From Nitratireductor soli (GTDB taxonomy: Bacteria > Pseudomonadota > Alphaproteobacteria > Rhizobiales > Rhizobiaceae), in the NCBI RefSeq assembly GCF_001050155.1, contig NZ_LFVY01000004.1:62001-126000 (forward strand): a stretch of DNA of 64,000 nt, written 5' to 3'. Positions 16,812 to 24,414 of this stretch are shown in pieces (the first letter of the stretch is position 1; the number at the start of each line of letters is the position of its first letter). Under the pieces are notes generated by a model, which worked only from the letters and a program-made list of their open reading frames with translations, was not told the DNA's origin and did no database searches. Made by a program: the position numbers and the translations under genes.

Positions 16812-16834
16812 GTTCAAATATGAACTTTAAGTTC
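16812..16834. promoter_or_regulatory. Tripartite operator, copy 2
   Basis: On the minus (gene) strand: GAAC-TTAAA-GTTC-ATATTT-GAAC, 24-46 bases upstream of the flavin monooxygenase start. It has the same order and spacing of half-sites as copies 1 and 3 in the orientation of the controlled gene. Confidence 0.7.
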
Positions 16835-17007
16835 AAAAAATAACTGTAATGATTGAGCGCCGTCCTGTCAACGCGCTGCGGATTCTGAGGGTGCAGGACG
16901 TGGCTCCCGTCCTGCGCAGGCCGTGTATGGCGCGGCTTCAAGCCTCTTCGCGCAACCTGAAAAGGAGGGCGGTTGACTCCCGTCTGGCGATGAGGCATCC
17001 TATTTTT

Positions 17008-17030
17008 GAACAATATGTTCTTATTTGAAC
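17008..17030. promoter_or_regulatory. Tripartite operator, copy 3
   Basis: On the plus strand: GAAC-AATAT-GTTC-TTATTT-GAAC, 19-41 bases upstream of the first gene of the long catabolic operon (17049). A TTGACT at 16973-16978 with CATCCT 17 bases later is a possible weak -35/-10 pair. If real, the operator would cover the +1 region, which points to repression. Confidence 0.7.
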
Positions 17031-17048
17031 ATCTACTGGGAGGTAGAG

Positions 17049-17351
17049 ATGGACGCCTTCAAAGACCGCCTCTCGCAGCGCGCCTTCGACACGGGCCGTC
17101 CCGGACTGGCGCATCAGTGCCGGGGTCGCGCGCTGGATGAGCGCGAAAACGCGCTGGCCGATGCCCTGATGGCGGTCTACGCCACCGGCGAACACGATTT
17201 TTCCGCCGTTGCGCGGCAATTGGCCGAGAAGGGCGTCGTTGCGCCGCGTTCGGGCCGGACCGACTGGACGGAAGCGCTGCTGGCCGAGGAGCTTGCAGCG
17301 ACGAACCGCGAACTTGACGCCGCTTACCAGGTCGATGGCTATGGCGCTTGA
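17049..17351 (+). CDS. Small recombinase-like helix-turn-helix protein leading the catabolic operon
   Basis: 100 residues, mostly helical. The central segment ERENALADALMAVYATGEHD, then FSAVARQLAEKGVVAPRSGR (about 31-70), resembles the helix-turn-helix of resolvase/invertase C-termini. Small proteins like this are annotated next to ring-hydroxylating oxygenase genes. It starts at an ATG 7 bases after GGGAGGT and its end overlaps the next ATPase gene by 17 bases, so it is translated as part of the operon. Whether it binds DNA, acts as an accessory oxygenase component or has another role is unknown. Confidence 0.75.
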   Translation: MDAFKDRLSQRAFDTGRPGLAHQCRGRALDERENALADALMAVYATGEHDFSAVARQLAEKGVVAPRSGRTDWTEALLAEELAATNRELDAAYQVDGYGA

Positions 17352-18111
17352 GTTTCGCTCGGTCACGAAGGAATTCACCACCGGAACGGGGCAGAACCTC
17401 GTTGCCGTCAACGACATCAGCTTCCGGGTGAACGAGGGCGAGTTCGTCTCGGTCGTCGGCCCGTCGGGCTGCGGCAAGAGCACCATCCTCAGCATGACAG
17501 CCGGCCTCTACCAGCCGACGCGCGGCGAGGTCTTCGTCAGCGACGATCTGGTGGGCGGGCCCAACGCGCATGTCGGCTTCATGCTGCAGAAGGACCTGCT
17601 TCTGCCCTGGCGCGACATCGTTTCGAATGTGGAGTTCGGGCTGGAAGCGCGCGGCGTGGCGAAATCGGAACGCCGCGACCGGGCCATGGCCGAGTTGAAG
17701 CGCTGCCAATTGTCCGGTTTTGAAAACCACTATCCCTACCAGCTCTCGGGCGGCATGCGGCAGCGCGCGGCGCTGGCGCGCACGCTGGCCATCAAGCCCG
17801 AGATCGTCCTGCTCGACGAGCCGTTTTCCGCCCTCGACGCGCAGACCAAGCTCCTGCTGCAGAACAGCTTTGCCGGAACGATCTCGCAAACCGGCAAGAC
17901 CACGTTGCTGATCACCCATGACCTGTCCGAGGCAGTGCTCATGTCCGACCGCATCCTGGTTCTTTCGGAGCGGCCAGGCACGGTCGTCGCCGAGATCAAG
18001 GTGGACCTGCCGCACCGCGAGGAGCCGCTCAGGCGCCGGGTGATGCCCGAGGTCAGCGACTATGCGGCACAGATATTCAAGCATCTGAAGCTCGAGGAAA
18101 AGGCCATCTGA
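17335..18111 (+). CDS. ABC transporter ATP-binding protein, NitT/TauT family (importer 2)
   Basis: 258 residues. Walker A GPSGCGKST near 43-51, Q-loop MLQKDLLLPW near 85, signature LSGGMRQRAALARTL near 138, Walker B VLLDEPFSALDAQTK near 158-172, and switch HDLSEAVLMSD. It belongs to the SsuB/TauB/ThiZ group, as does importer 1. The gene starts inside the end of the small HTH gene; ATG 17335 and 17341 are both possible. A 91-bp gap with two hairpins separates it from the binding-protein gene. Confidence 0.92.
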   Translation: MAMALEFRSVTKEFTTGTGQNLVAVNDISFRVNEGEFVSVVGPSGCGKSTILSMTAGLYQPTRGEVFVSDDLVGGPNAHVGFMLQKDLLLPWRDIVSNVEFGLEARGVAKSERRDRAMAELKRCQLSGFENHYPYQLSGGMRQRAALARTLAIKPEIVLLDEPFSALDAQTKLLLQNSFAGTISQTGKTTLLITHDLSEAVLMSDRILVLSERPGTVVAEIKVDLPHREEPLRRRVMPEVSDYAAQIFKHLKLEEKAI

Positions 18112-18121
18112 CTTTAGCTTT

Positions 18122-18164
18122 TTTTGCAGTCAGGTCGTTTCACCTGACGTCCGCATAAATGCGG
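18122..18164. repeat. Two-hairpin REP-like repeat, copy B (inside the operon)
   Basis: TTTTGCA is followed by GTCAGGT (18129-18135), a 6-base loop and ACCTGAC (18142-18148), then CCGCAT-AA-ATGCGG (18151-18164). Both dyads are perfect. It is homologous to copy A at 15403-15446. Its place between the ATPase and binding-protein genes suggests an effect on mRNA stability and a higher level of the downstream binding protein. Confidence 0.65.
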
Positions 18165-18202
18165 AAAAACAAAAAGGCACCAGAAAGCAAAGGGGAATTT
18201 TG

Positions 18203-19177
18203 ATGAAACGCATGCTTCGTTCGACCATCGCCGCCGCCCTGTTGGCGGTTTCCGCCACCGCCTCCTTCGCTGCCGAGAAGGTGACCTATCTGTTCCCGGC
18301 GCCCGACTTCCTGCCGGCCTTCGCACCCTTCCAGCTTGCCAAGAGCAAGGGCTATTTCGATGCGGCCGGCCTTGACGTCACCTTCCAGGTGGGCAAGGGC
18401 GGCGCCGATGTGGCGACCCAGGTGGCGGTCGGCAATGCCGATCTCGGCGGCGGCATCGGCGACACGCCGATCATCGTGCGCGCCAATGGGCTCGACATTC
18501 GCGGCGTGGCCCTGCTCGGCGGTCGCGGCCTGACCCAGCTTGCCTGGCGCAAGGACAGCGGCATCACCGGGCCGGCCGACCTGAAGGGCAAGTCGATTGG
18601 CGTTCTCGCCTTCCAGGACACCACCTATTACAATTTGCTCGGCGTTCTGGCCTCGGCCGAAATGACCAAGGCGGATGCCGACATCCAGGCGGTTGGCCCG
18701 GGCGGCATCATCCAGCTCACCATTGCCGGCAAGCTGCACGCCATGTCGGGCGTTCCCGAATGGATCGCCGCCATCGAGGCCGCCGGCGTCGAGATGGAGC
18801 AGATGCCCGTCGACGAAGTTTTCCCCGCCATGGCGCAGGCGATCATCGCCTCCGACAAGACCATTGAGGAGCGCCCCGAAGTGGTGCGCGGCTTCGTCGG
18901 AGCGGTGCTGAAGGCCGTTGCCGACATCGCGGCCGATCCGGCGCAGGCCGCCAAGGATTATGTCGCCGCCATGCCGCAGCACGCCGGCAAGGAAGCCGAA
19001 ATCGAAGGCATCCTGCGCTCCTATGCGACGCTGGTCTATCCGCAGGGTGAGAACCAGCCGCTCGGCTCTTTCGATCCCGAGCGCATCGCCAAGGTGCAGG
19101 CCTTCTATGTCGACAGCCGCATCGTCCAGACCGCCGTGCCGGTCGAGGACCTCTACACGAACGACTTCGTCCAATGA
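18203..19177 (+). CDS. ABC substrate-binding protein, NitT/TauT type (importer 2)
   Basis: 324 residues with a Sec signal peptide (MKRMLRSTIAAALLAVSATASFA, cleavage near 23). Mature part FAPFQLAKSKGYFDAAGLDVTF is the SsuA/NMT1-type opening. The C-terminus VPVEDLYTND matches the first binding protein's ending. Ribosome-binding site AAAGGGG. It overlaps the permease gene by 4 bases. The ligand is unknown and may be the same as, or related to, that of importer 1. Confidence 0.9.
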   Translation: MKRMLRSTIAAALLAVSATASFAAEKVTYLFPAPDFLPAFAPFQLAKSKGYFDAAGLDVTFQVGKGGADVATQVAVGNADLGGGIGDTPIIVRANGLDIRGVALLGGRGLTQLAWRKDSGITGPADLKGKSIGVLAFQDTTYYNLLGVLASAEMTKADADIQAVGPGGIIQLTIAGKLHAMSGVPEWIAAIEAAGVEMEQMPVDEVFPAMAQAIIASDKTIEERPEVVRGFVGAVLKAVADIAADPAQAAKDYVAAMPQHAGKEAEIEGILRSYATLVYPQGENQPLGSFDPERIAKVQAFYVDSRIVQTAVPVEDLYTNDFVQ

Positions 19178-20004
19178 CACAGGCCAGTTCCATGGAGGCC
19201 GGGGCAGGCGCCCCGGCCAAGGCAGCGAAACCCGCCATGAACACACAGCGCAACACGTTCCTTGCAAGCATGGCGCTTCTGGCGCTGGTGCTCCTTGCCT
19301 GGCAGTTCCTGCCGCCGGCGTTGGACGTGCCGAAATTCATCATTCCGACGGTCACCGACTGCCTGGCCGAGATGAAGCGCATGTGGGTCCAGGAGGGGCT
19401 TCTCGGCCACACGCTGTCGACCGCGCTGTACACGGTGCTCGGCTTTGCCATCGGCAGCCTGCTCGGCGCAGTGATCGGCTATCTGCTCGGCATGTCCGAG
19501 TTCTGGGAGAAGGTGCTGTCGCCCTATATCCTGGCATTGCAGATCGCCCCGAAGGTCGCCTTCGCGCCGCTCTTCATCATGTGGTTCGGCTACAATTCCA
19601 TGCCGAAGCTTCTGGTGACGGTGCTGATCGTCTTCTTCCCGGTGCTGGTCAACGTGCTGCAGGCGATGCGCACCGTCGACCGCGATCTGGTCAATCTGGC
19701 GCGTGCCTACAATCTTTCCCGCTGGGGCATTTTCCTCAAGGTCGAGATGCCTTCCACGCTGCCCAATCTGATGGCCGGGCTGCGCATCGCCTCGACGCTC
19801 GCCGTCATCGGCGTGACGGTCGGCGAGCTGGTCGGCGGCAACACCGGCCTCGGCTTCCTGATTTCCTACGGCGGCGGACAGGCCAACGCGGCGATGGTCT
19901 TCGACGCCATCGTGCTGCTCACCGTGATCGGCTTCCTGCTCTACACCGTGCTGGTGCGGATCGAGGAGCGGGTGCTGCACTATCTGCCCAAGGCCCAGCA
20001 ATAG
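19174..20004 (+). CDS. ABC transporter permease, NitT/TauT family (importer 2)
   Basis: 276 residues: a polar N-terminus of about 28 residues, then about six membrane helices. The segment APKVAFAPLFIMWFGYNS near 125-142 matches its paralogue in importer 1 (PKIALAPLFILWFG), and the coupling loop reads AYNLSRWGIFLKVEMPSTLPNLMAGL near 180-205. It completes importer 2. A 67-bp gap separates it from the Rieske oxygenase gene. Confidence 0.92.
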   Translation: MTQASSMEAGAGAPAKAAKPAMNTQRNTFLASMALLALVLLAWQFLPPALDVPKFIIPTVTDCLAEMKRMWVQEGLLGHTLSTALYTVLGFAIGSLLGAVIGYLLGMSEFWEKVLSPYILALQIAPKVAFAPLFIMWFGYNSMPKLLVTVLIVFFPVLVNVLQAMRTVDRDLVNLARAYNLSRWGIFLKVEMPSTLPNLMAGLRIASTLAVIGVTVGELVGGNTGLGFLISYGGGQANAAMVFDAIVLLTVIGFLLYTVLVRIEERVLHYLPKAQQ

Positions 20005-20071
20005 TCGGGACTTGCCACAACCATTGCCGCCGGAAGCGGGAGGCTTCCGGATATCCACGACGGAGACGGAC

Positions 20072-21112
20072 ATGACAGCCATCGACAAGAAATCGCTGAT
20101 CGAGGACCGGGTGAACAACGGCCTGCGCGGCCAATGGTATCCGGTGGCCAAGTCGGTCGAGATCAAGGCGACCAAGCCCTTTGGCACGCGGTTGCTCGGC
20201 GACAGGATCGTTCTGTGGCGCGACGCCGCGAACCGGCTGCGCTGCGTCGAGGATTTCTGCCCGCATCGCGGCGCGCCGCTTTCCTATGGCGAGATCCACG
20301 AGGGCAATATCGGCTGCCGCTACCATGGCGTCGTCGTCAATGGCGATGGCGTGGTGGTGCGGGTTCCGGCCATGCCCGAATGCGCGCTGGAGGGACGCAA
20401 GGCGCTGAAATCCTTCGAGGTCACGGAAGCGGGCGACGCCGTCTTCGTCTACGTGCCGTCGATCGAGCAGCCCGAAGCGCCGGAACTTGTGCTGCCGAAG
20501 GAACTGACGAGCGACGGCTGGACCGGTTTCCTGTGCACCGGCGAGTGGCAGGCAAACTACCGCTACGCGCTCGATAACCTCGCCGATCCGATGCATGGCT
20601 GCTACCTGCATGCGGAAAGCTTTACCCTGGCCTTCGGCTCCAAGCAGGATCTGATGAAGCTCGACAAGACCGATGCCGGCTTCCGCGTCAGCCGGGTGGG
20701 GCAGGTCGGCGAGAATTTCGACTGGACCGAATTCGAGGTGCATCCCGGCTCGATGTTCTGCTTCCTCGAAATTCCCTATCCGCCGGCGGCGGGACCGGGC
20801 GGCGTCTTCCGCATCATCGGCTTCGTCACGCCCGTCGACGCGACCACCTGCAAGGTCTTCTTCTGGCGCATGCGTCAGGTCTCGGGCCTTGCCCGCGAAA
20901 GCTGGCGCTTCCTCTACCGCGCCCGGCTGGAGCAGACCCATTGGGACGTGCTCGAACAGGATCGTGTCATGCTGGAAGGCATGCCGGACGATGCGCGCAA
21001 GCGCGAAATGCTCTACCAGCACGATCTCGGTGTCTCGCGCGTCAGGCAGGTGTTGACCCGCGCCGCCAAGAGCCAGGTCGAGGCCGAAATGGCAGAGGCC
21101 GCGGCCGAGTGA
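20072..21112 (+). CDS. Rieske non-heme iron oxygenase, alpha-subunit only
   Basis: 346 residues, a phthalate-oxygenase-like single-subunit type. The Rieske [2Fe-2S] motif is CPHRGAPLSYGE... with C63, H65, C82 and H85 (GCRYHG). The mononuclear iron motif DNLADPMHGCYLH gives bridging D172 and ligands H175 and H180, so both metal sites look intact. No beta subunit or plant-type ferredoxin reductase is adjacent. The only redox proteins in the operon are the FprA-type reductase and flavodoxin at 28421-30135. Such enzymes catalyse hydroxylation, dihydroxylation or O/N-demethylation. The substrate is unknown. Its stop overlaps the SDR start (TGATG). Confidence 0.92.
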   Translation: MTAIDKKSLIEDRVNNGLRGQWYPVAKSVEIKATKPFGTRLLGDRIVLWRDAANRLRCVEDFCPHRGAPLSYGEIHEGNIGCRYHGVVVNGDGVVVRVPAMPECALEGRKALKSFEVTEAGDAVFVYVPSIEQPEAPELVLPKELTSDGWTGFLCTGEWQANYRYALDNLADPMHGCYLHAESFTLAFGSKQDLMKLDKTDAGFRVSRVGQVGENFDWTEFEVHPGSMFCFLEIPYPPAAGPGGVFRIIGFVTPVDATTCKVFFWRMRQVSGLARESWRFLYRARLEQTHWDVLEQDRVMLEGMPDDARKREMLYQHDLGVSRVRQVLTRAAKSQVEAEMAEAAAE

Positions 21113-21849
21113 TGCTTCAGGGACGCACCATACTGGTCACGGGGGCCGCGCGCGGCCTCGGCGCCGAGATCGCCAGATGCCTGGCTGAAAAGGGCGCCGA
21201 CCTCGTGCTGGCCGACATCGCCGAGGAAGAAGGTCGTGCGGTCGCCGATGAAACCGGCGCGCGTTTCATCGGGCTCGATCTGGGCGATCCCGCGTCGATC
21301 GAGGCGGCGGGCAAGGCCCTGGCCGGTCACGGCGCGGGCGTCCTGCACGGCCTCGTCAACAACGGCGCCATCGCCACCGGCATTGGTGGCGTCCCCTTCG
21401 ACGAGATCGACATCGACACCTGGGACCGTGTGATGCGCGTCAATGTGCGCGGCACATGGCTGATGACGCGCGCCGCAACCCCGCTTTTGAAGGCGTCGGG
21501 ATCGGGCCGCATCGTCAACATTGCTTCCGATACGGCGCTGTGGGGTGCGCCGCGCCTGATGGCCTATGTGGCGAGCAAGGGCGCGCTGATGTCGATGACG
21601 CGTTCGCTGGCCCGCGAACTCGGCCCCGACCGCATCGGCGTAACGGCGGTCGCGCCGGGCATCCTGACGACGGAATCGACCGGCTATGTGCCGGAGGCCC
21701 GCCACAAGCTCTATGCCGAGGGGCGGGCGGTGCCGGGCGAACAGGCGCCGGGCGAGATCACGGAAATCATCGCCTTCCTGCTTTCCGAGGGCGCGCTCAC
21801 GCTGACGGGACAGGTGCTGCCGGTCAACAACGGTTTTGTCTTCAACTGA
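21112..21849 (+). CDS. Short-chain dehydrogenase/reductase 1
   Basis: 245 residues, classical SDR. Cofactor motif TGAARGLG near 11-18, NNGA near 84-87, catalytic Ser in NIASDTALW near 137, and YVASK near 152-156 with the Tyr and Lys present. The position right after the Rieske oxygenase and the overlapping stop/start suggest oxidation of a cis-dihydrodiol or a related alcohol, but the family is broad. NAD is likely from the Asp of VLADI at the end of strand 2. Confidence 0.9.
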   Translation: MLQGRTILVTGAARGLGAEIARCLAEKGADLVLADIAEEEGRAVADETGARFIGLDLGDPASIEAAGKALAGHGAGVLHGLVNNGAIATGIGGVPFDEIDIDTWDRVMRVNVRGTWLMTRAATPLLKASGSGRIVNIASDTALWGAPRLMAYVASKGALMSMTRSLARELGPDRIGVTAVAPGILTTESTGYVPEARHKLYAEGRAVPGEQAPGEITEIIAFLLSEGALTLTGQVLPVNNGFVFN

Positions 21850-21856
21850 GGCTGTC

Positions 21857-22669
21857 ATGACATTTGCAAAGCAAACATCCGGCGATATCGACTATCTGGA
21901 GCGGCCCGGCGAGGGCGGCCCGGCGCTGGTGATGCTGCATGGCGTCGGCTCGAACGCCGCCTCCTTCGTGCCGCTCTTGCCGCATTTGCCGCGCGGCTGG
22001 CGGGTGATCGCCTGGAACGCGCCGGGCTATGGCGGGTCGGCGCCGCTCGATGTGGAATGGCCGCTGGCGAGCGACTACGCCGGCGCGCTGAAGGCATTTC
22101 TCGACCGGCTCGGGCTTGATCGCGTGCTGCTTGCCGGCCATTCGCTCGGTTGCCTGATGGCCGCGTCTTTCGTCACCACCCATCGCGACCGCGTCGCCCG
22201 GCTCCTGTTGAGTTCGCCAGCACTTGGCCATGGCGTGCCGCGTGGTGCTGCGCTGAGCGCCGCCGCCCAGGCGCGCATCGACGACCTGCGGACGCTCGGC
22301 GCTGAAGATTTCGCCGATCTGCGTGCGCCAAGGCTGGTCTACGAACCGGAGGTCAATCAGGACATCGTGCGCCGCGTGCGCGACGGCATGGCCAAGGTCA
22401 GCGCGCCGGGCTACCCGCAGGCCGCGCGCATGCTCGCCTCGGGCCGCCTGCTTGATGATGCGGAGCGGCTGCAGGTGCCGACCGACGTCATCGTCGGCGC
22501 TCAAGACGTCGTCACCCCGCCCGCTTCGGCGCAGCGCGCCCATGCGGCGCTGCGCGATCCCTGGCGCGGCACGCTCACGCTCGTGCCCGGTGCCGGACAC
22601 GCCCTTTATCAGCAGGCCCCAGCAGCCTTCGCGGCCGCGCTGGAAGCGCTTGCGGAAACCGTCGGCTGA
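21857..22669 (+). CDS. Alpha/beta hydrolase
   Basis: 270 residues. Oxyanion region LHGVGSNA near 28-35, nucleophile elbow AGHSLGC near 92-98, acid Asp in VGAQDVVTP near 215, and His in GAGHALYQ near 243. In aromatic catabolic operons such enzymes often cleave the C-C bond of meta-cleavage products or hydrolyse an ester, enol-lactone or amide. The VOC dioxygenase gene follows. No signal peptide. The specific reaction is not determinable from sequence alone. Confidence 0.9.
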   Translation: MTFAKQTSGDIDYLERPGEGGPALVMLHGVGSNAASFVPLLPHLPRGWRVIAWNAPGYGGSAPLDVEWPLASDYAGALKAFLDRLGLDRVLLAGHSLGCLMAASFVTTHRDRVARLLLSSPALGHGVPRGAALSAAAQARIDDLRTLGAEDFADLRAPRLVYEPEVNQDIVRRVRDGMAKVSAPGYPQAARMLASGRLLDDAERLQVPTDVIVGAQDVVTPPASAQRAHAALRDPWRGTLTLVPGAGHALYQQAPAAFAAALEALAETVG

Positions 22670-22689
22670 GGCCTAGAGGAGGAATGACC

Positions 22690-23616
22690 ATGGCAGAGAC
22701 CATTCGCGTCGGCAGTCTTCGCGGCATCATGATGCGCGGGCCGGGCATCACGAAGACGTTGCCCTTCTATGAGGACATGTGGGGCCTGAGCCTCGCCCAT
22801 AAGGCGGACGGGGTGGCGCTCTTGCGCGGCACCGGCAGCGAACCCTTCCTGTACGGTCTGAAGGACGGCCCGGTCTTCGGCATCGAATATGTGCATTTCG
22901 CCATGCCGGACCGCGCGTCGATGGATGCGCTTCACGCCCAGGTGATGGCGCGCGGCGGCATCGCGCTGGGCGCGCCGGGCCCCTTCGACGACCATGCCGG
23001 CGGCTACGGCTTCGAGATGCTCGATCCCGACAACCGCCGCCTGCGTTTCCGCACCGAGGCGCTGAGCCTCGACGAGGAACCGGAATGGGCGAAGCCCCGC
23101 AAGGTCAGCCATGTGGTGCTGAACACGCCGGACATGGAGGGCGTGCAGGAGTTCTACGCCCATGTGCTGGGTTTCCGGGTGTCGGACTATTCGGCCGACC
23201 AGATGGTGTTCCTGCGCTGCAACACGGATCACCACTCGATCGCCCTGGTGCGCGGCGACTACGCCAGCGTCAACCACGTCGCCTTCGAGATGCCGTCGAT
23301 CGACGAGTTCATGCGCGGCATCGGCCGCATGAAGCAGAAGGGACACGTGCCGACCTGGGGGCCGGGCCGGCATGGGCCGGGCAACAATCCCTTCGCCTAT
23401 TTCGTCTCGCCTTCGGGCTTCGTGATCGAGTTCACCTCCGAATTGCAGCAGATCGACGAGGCGACCCACGAGGCGCAGGTCTGGCCGCGCGACAATCCCG
23501 AGGCGATGGACCGCTGGATGACCGCCGGCCCGCCGACGCCGGCCCAGCGCGCCGTGATGCAGGGCCGCCCCGATCCCGGTTTCCCCGAACTCGCAGCGGC
23601 CAGGAGCAACGCCTGA
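22690..23616 (+). CDS. VOC-superfamily extradiol-type ring-cleavage dioxygenase
   Basis: 308 residues with two VOC modules (about 5-120 and 135-260), as in type I extradiol dioxygenases. In the C-terminal module the likely iron ligands are the His of KVSHVVLN (near 138), the His of SVNHVAFE (near 198) and the Glu of FVIEFTSE (near 250). Later residues include a conserved-looking HGPGNNPFAYFVSPSG. The ATG at 22690 is 7 bases after AGGAGG; a start six bases earlier would be too close. Cleavage of a catechol-like or hydroxylated heteroaromatic ring made by the Rieske enzyme or flavin monooxygenase is the probable role. Confidence 0.85.
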   Translation: MAETIRVGSLRGIMMRGPGITKTLPFYEDMWGLSLAHKADGVALLRGTGSEPFLYGLKDGPVFGIEYVHFAMPDRASMDALHAQVMARGGIALGAPGPFDDHAGGYGFEMLDPDNRRLRFRTEALSLDEEPEWAKPRKVSHVVLNTPDMEGVQEFYAHVLGFRVSDYSADQMVFLRCNTDHHSIALVRGDYASVNHVAFEMPSIDEFMRGIGRMKQKGHVPTWGPGRHGPGNNPFAYFVSPSGFVIEFTSELQQIDEATHEAQVWPRDNPEAMDRWMTAGPPTPAQRAVMQGRPDPGFPELAAARSNA

Positions 23617-24404
23617 TGCACTACGGATATGATGGCAAGGTGGCGGTGGTGACGGGCGGCTCGTCCGGCATCGGTCTCGCCACCGTCGAAACGCTGCTGC
23701 AGTCGGGCGCCAGCGTGGCGCTCTGCGCCCGCACGGAAAGCCGGCTGAACGATGTGGCGGCGGTGCTGGTGCGCGACCACGGCCAGGAGCGGGTCATGGC
23801 GCGCGCCCTGTCGGTTCTCGAACCGGACGCGGTCAAAAGTTTCGCCGGCGAGGTGGAGGCGCGCTTCGGGCGCTGCGACCTGCTCGTCAACAATGCCGGT
23901 CAGGGGCGCATCTCCACCTTCGCCGAAACCGGCGATGACGACTGGCGCGCCGAATACGAATTGAAGCTGTTCAGCCAGATCCACCCGACGCGCGCCTTCC
24001 TGCCGATGCTGCGCAAGGCAAAGGGAGCCATCGTCGCGGTCAACTCGCTGCTGGCCTACCAGCCCGAGCCGCACATGGTCTGCACCTCGTCGGCGCGCGC
24101 CGGCGTGCAGAACCTCGTCAAATCGCTGAGCGTCGAACTGGCGCCGGACGTGCGGGTGAATTCGATCCTGCTCGGCCTCGTCGGCTCGGGCCAATGGTCG
24201 CGCCGCTTTGCCGAGCGCGAGGACCAGAGCCAGAGCCGCGCCGACTGGTACGGCGCGCTGGCGGCCAAAAAGGGCATTCCGCTCGGCCGTCTCGGCAACC
24301 CGGCCGAAGCCGCCGCGGCAATCGCTTTCCTTGGCTCGCCGGCGGCGAGCTACATCACAGGCGCCCAGCTCGAAGTGTCGGGCGGCCTGTCTCGTTACAT
24401 TTGA
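23616..24404 (+). CDS. SDR-family protein 2 lacking the catalytic Tyr and Lys
   Basis: 262 residues. The Rossmann motif TGGSSGIG (13-20) and NNAG (92-95) are intact, as is the Ser of VNSLLAYQP near 144. Where classical SDRs have Y-x3-K, this protein reads CTSSARAG, giving Thr157 and Arg161. The cofactor probably still binds, but normal SDR proton relay is not possible; an altered mechanism or a non-redox role is likely. A subfamily with a TSxARAG motif exists in proteobacteria. The gene overlaps the VOC stop by one base and precedes the ThDP enzyme by 10 bases. Confidence 0.88.
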   Translation: MHYGYDGKVAVVTGGSSGIGLATVETLLQSGASVALCARTESRLNDVAAVLVRDHGQERVMARALSVLEPDAVKSFAGEVEARFGRCDLLVNNAGQGRISTFAETGDDDWRAEYELKLFSQIHPTRAFLPMLRKAKGAIVAVNSLLAYQPEPHMVCTSSARAGVQNLVKSLSVELAPDVRVNSILLGLVGSGQWSRRFAEREDQSQSRADWYGALAAKKGIPLGRLGNPAEAAAAIAFLGSPAASYITGAQLEVSGGLSRYI

Positions 24405-24414
24405 AGGACACGGG

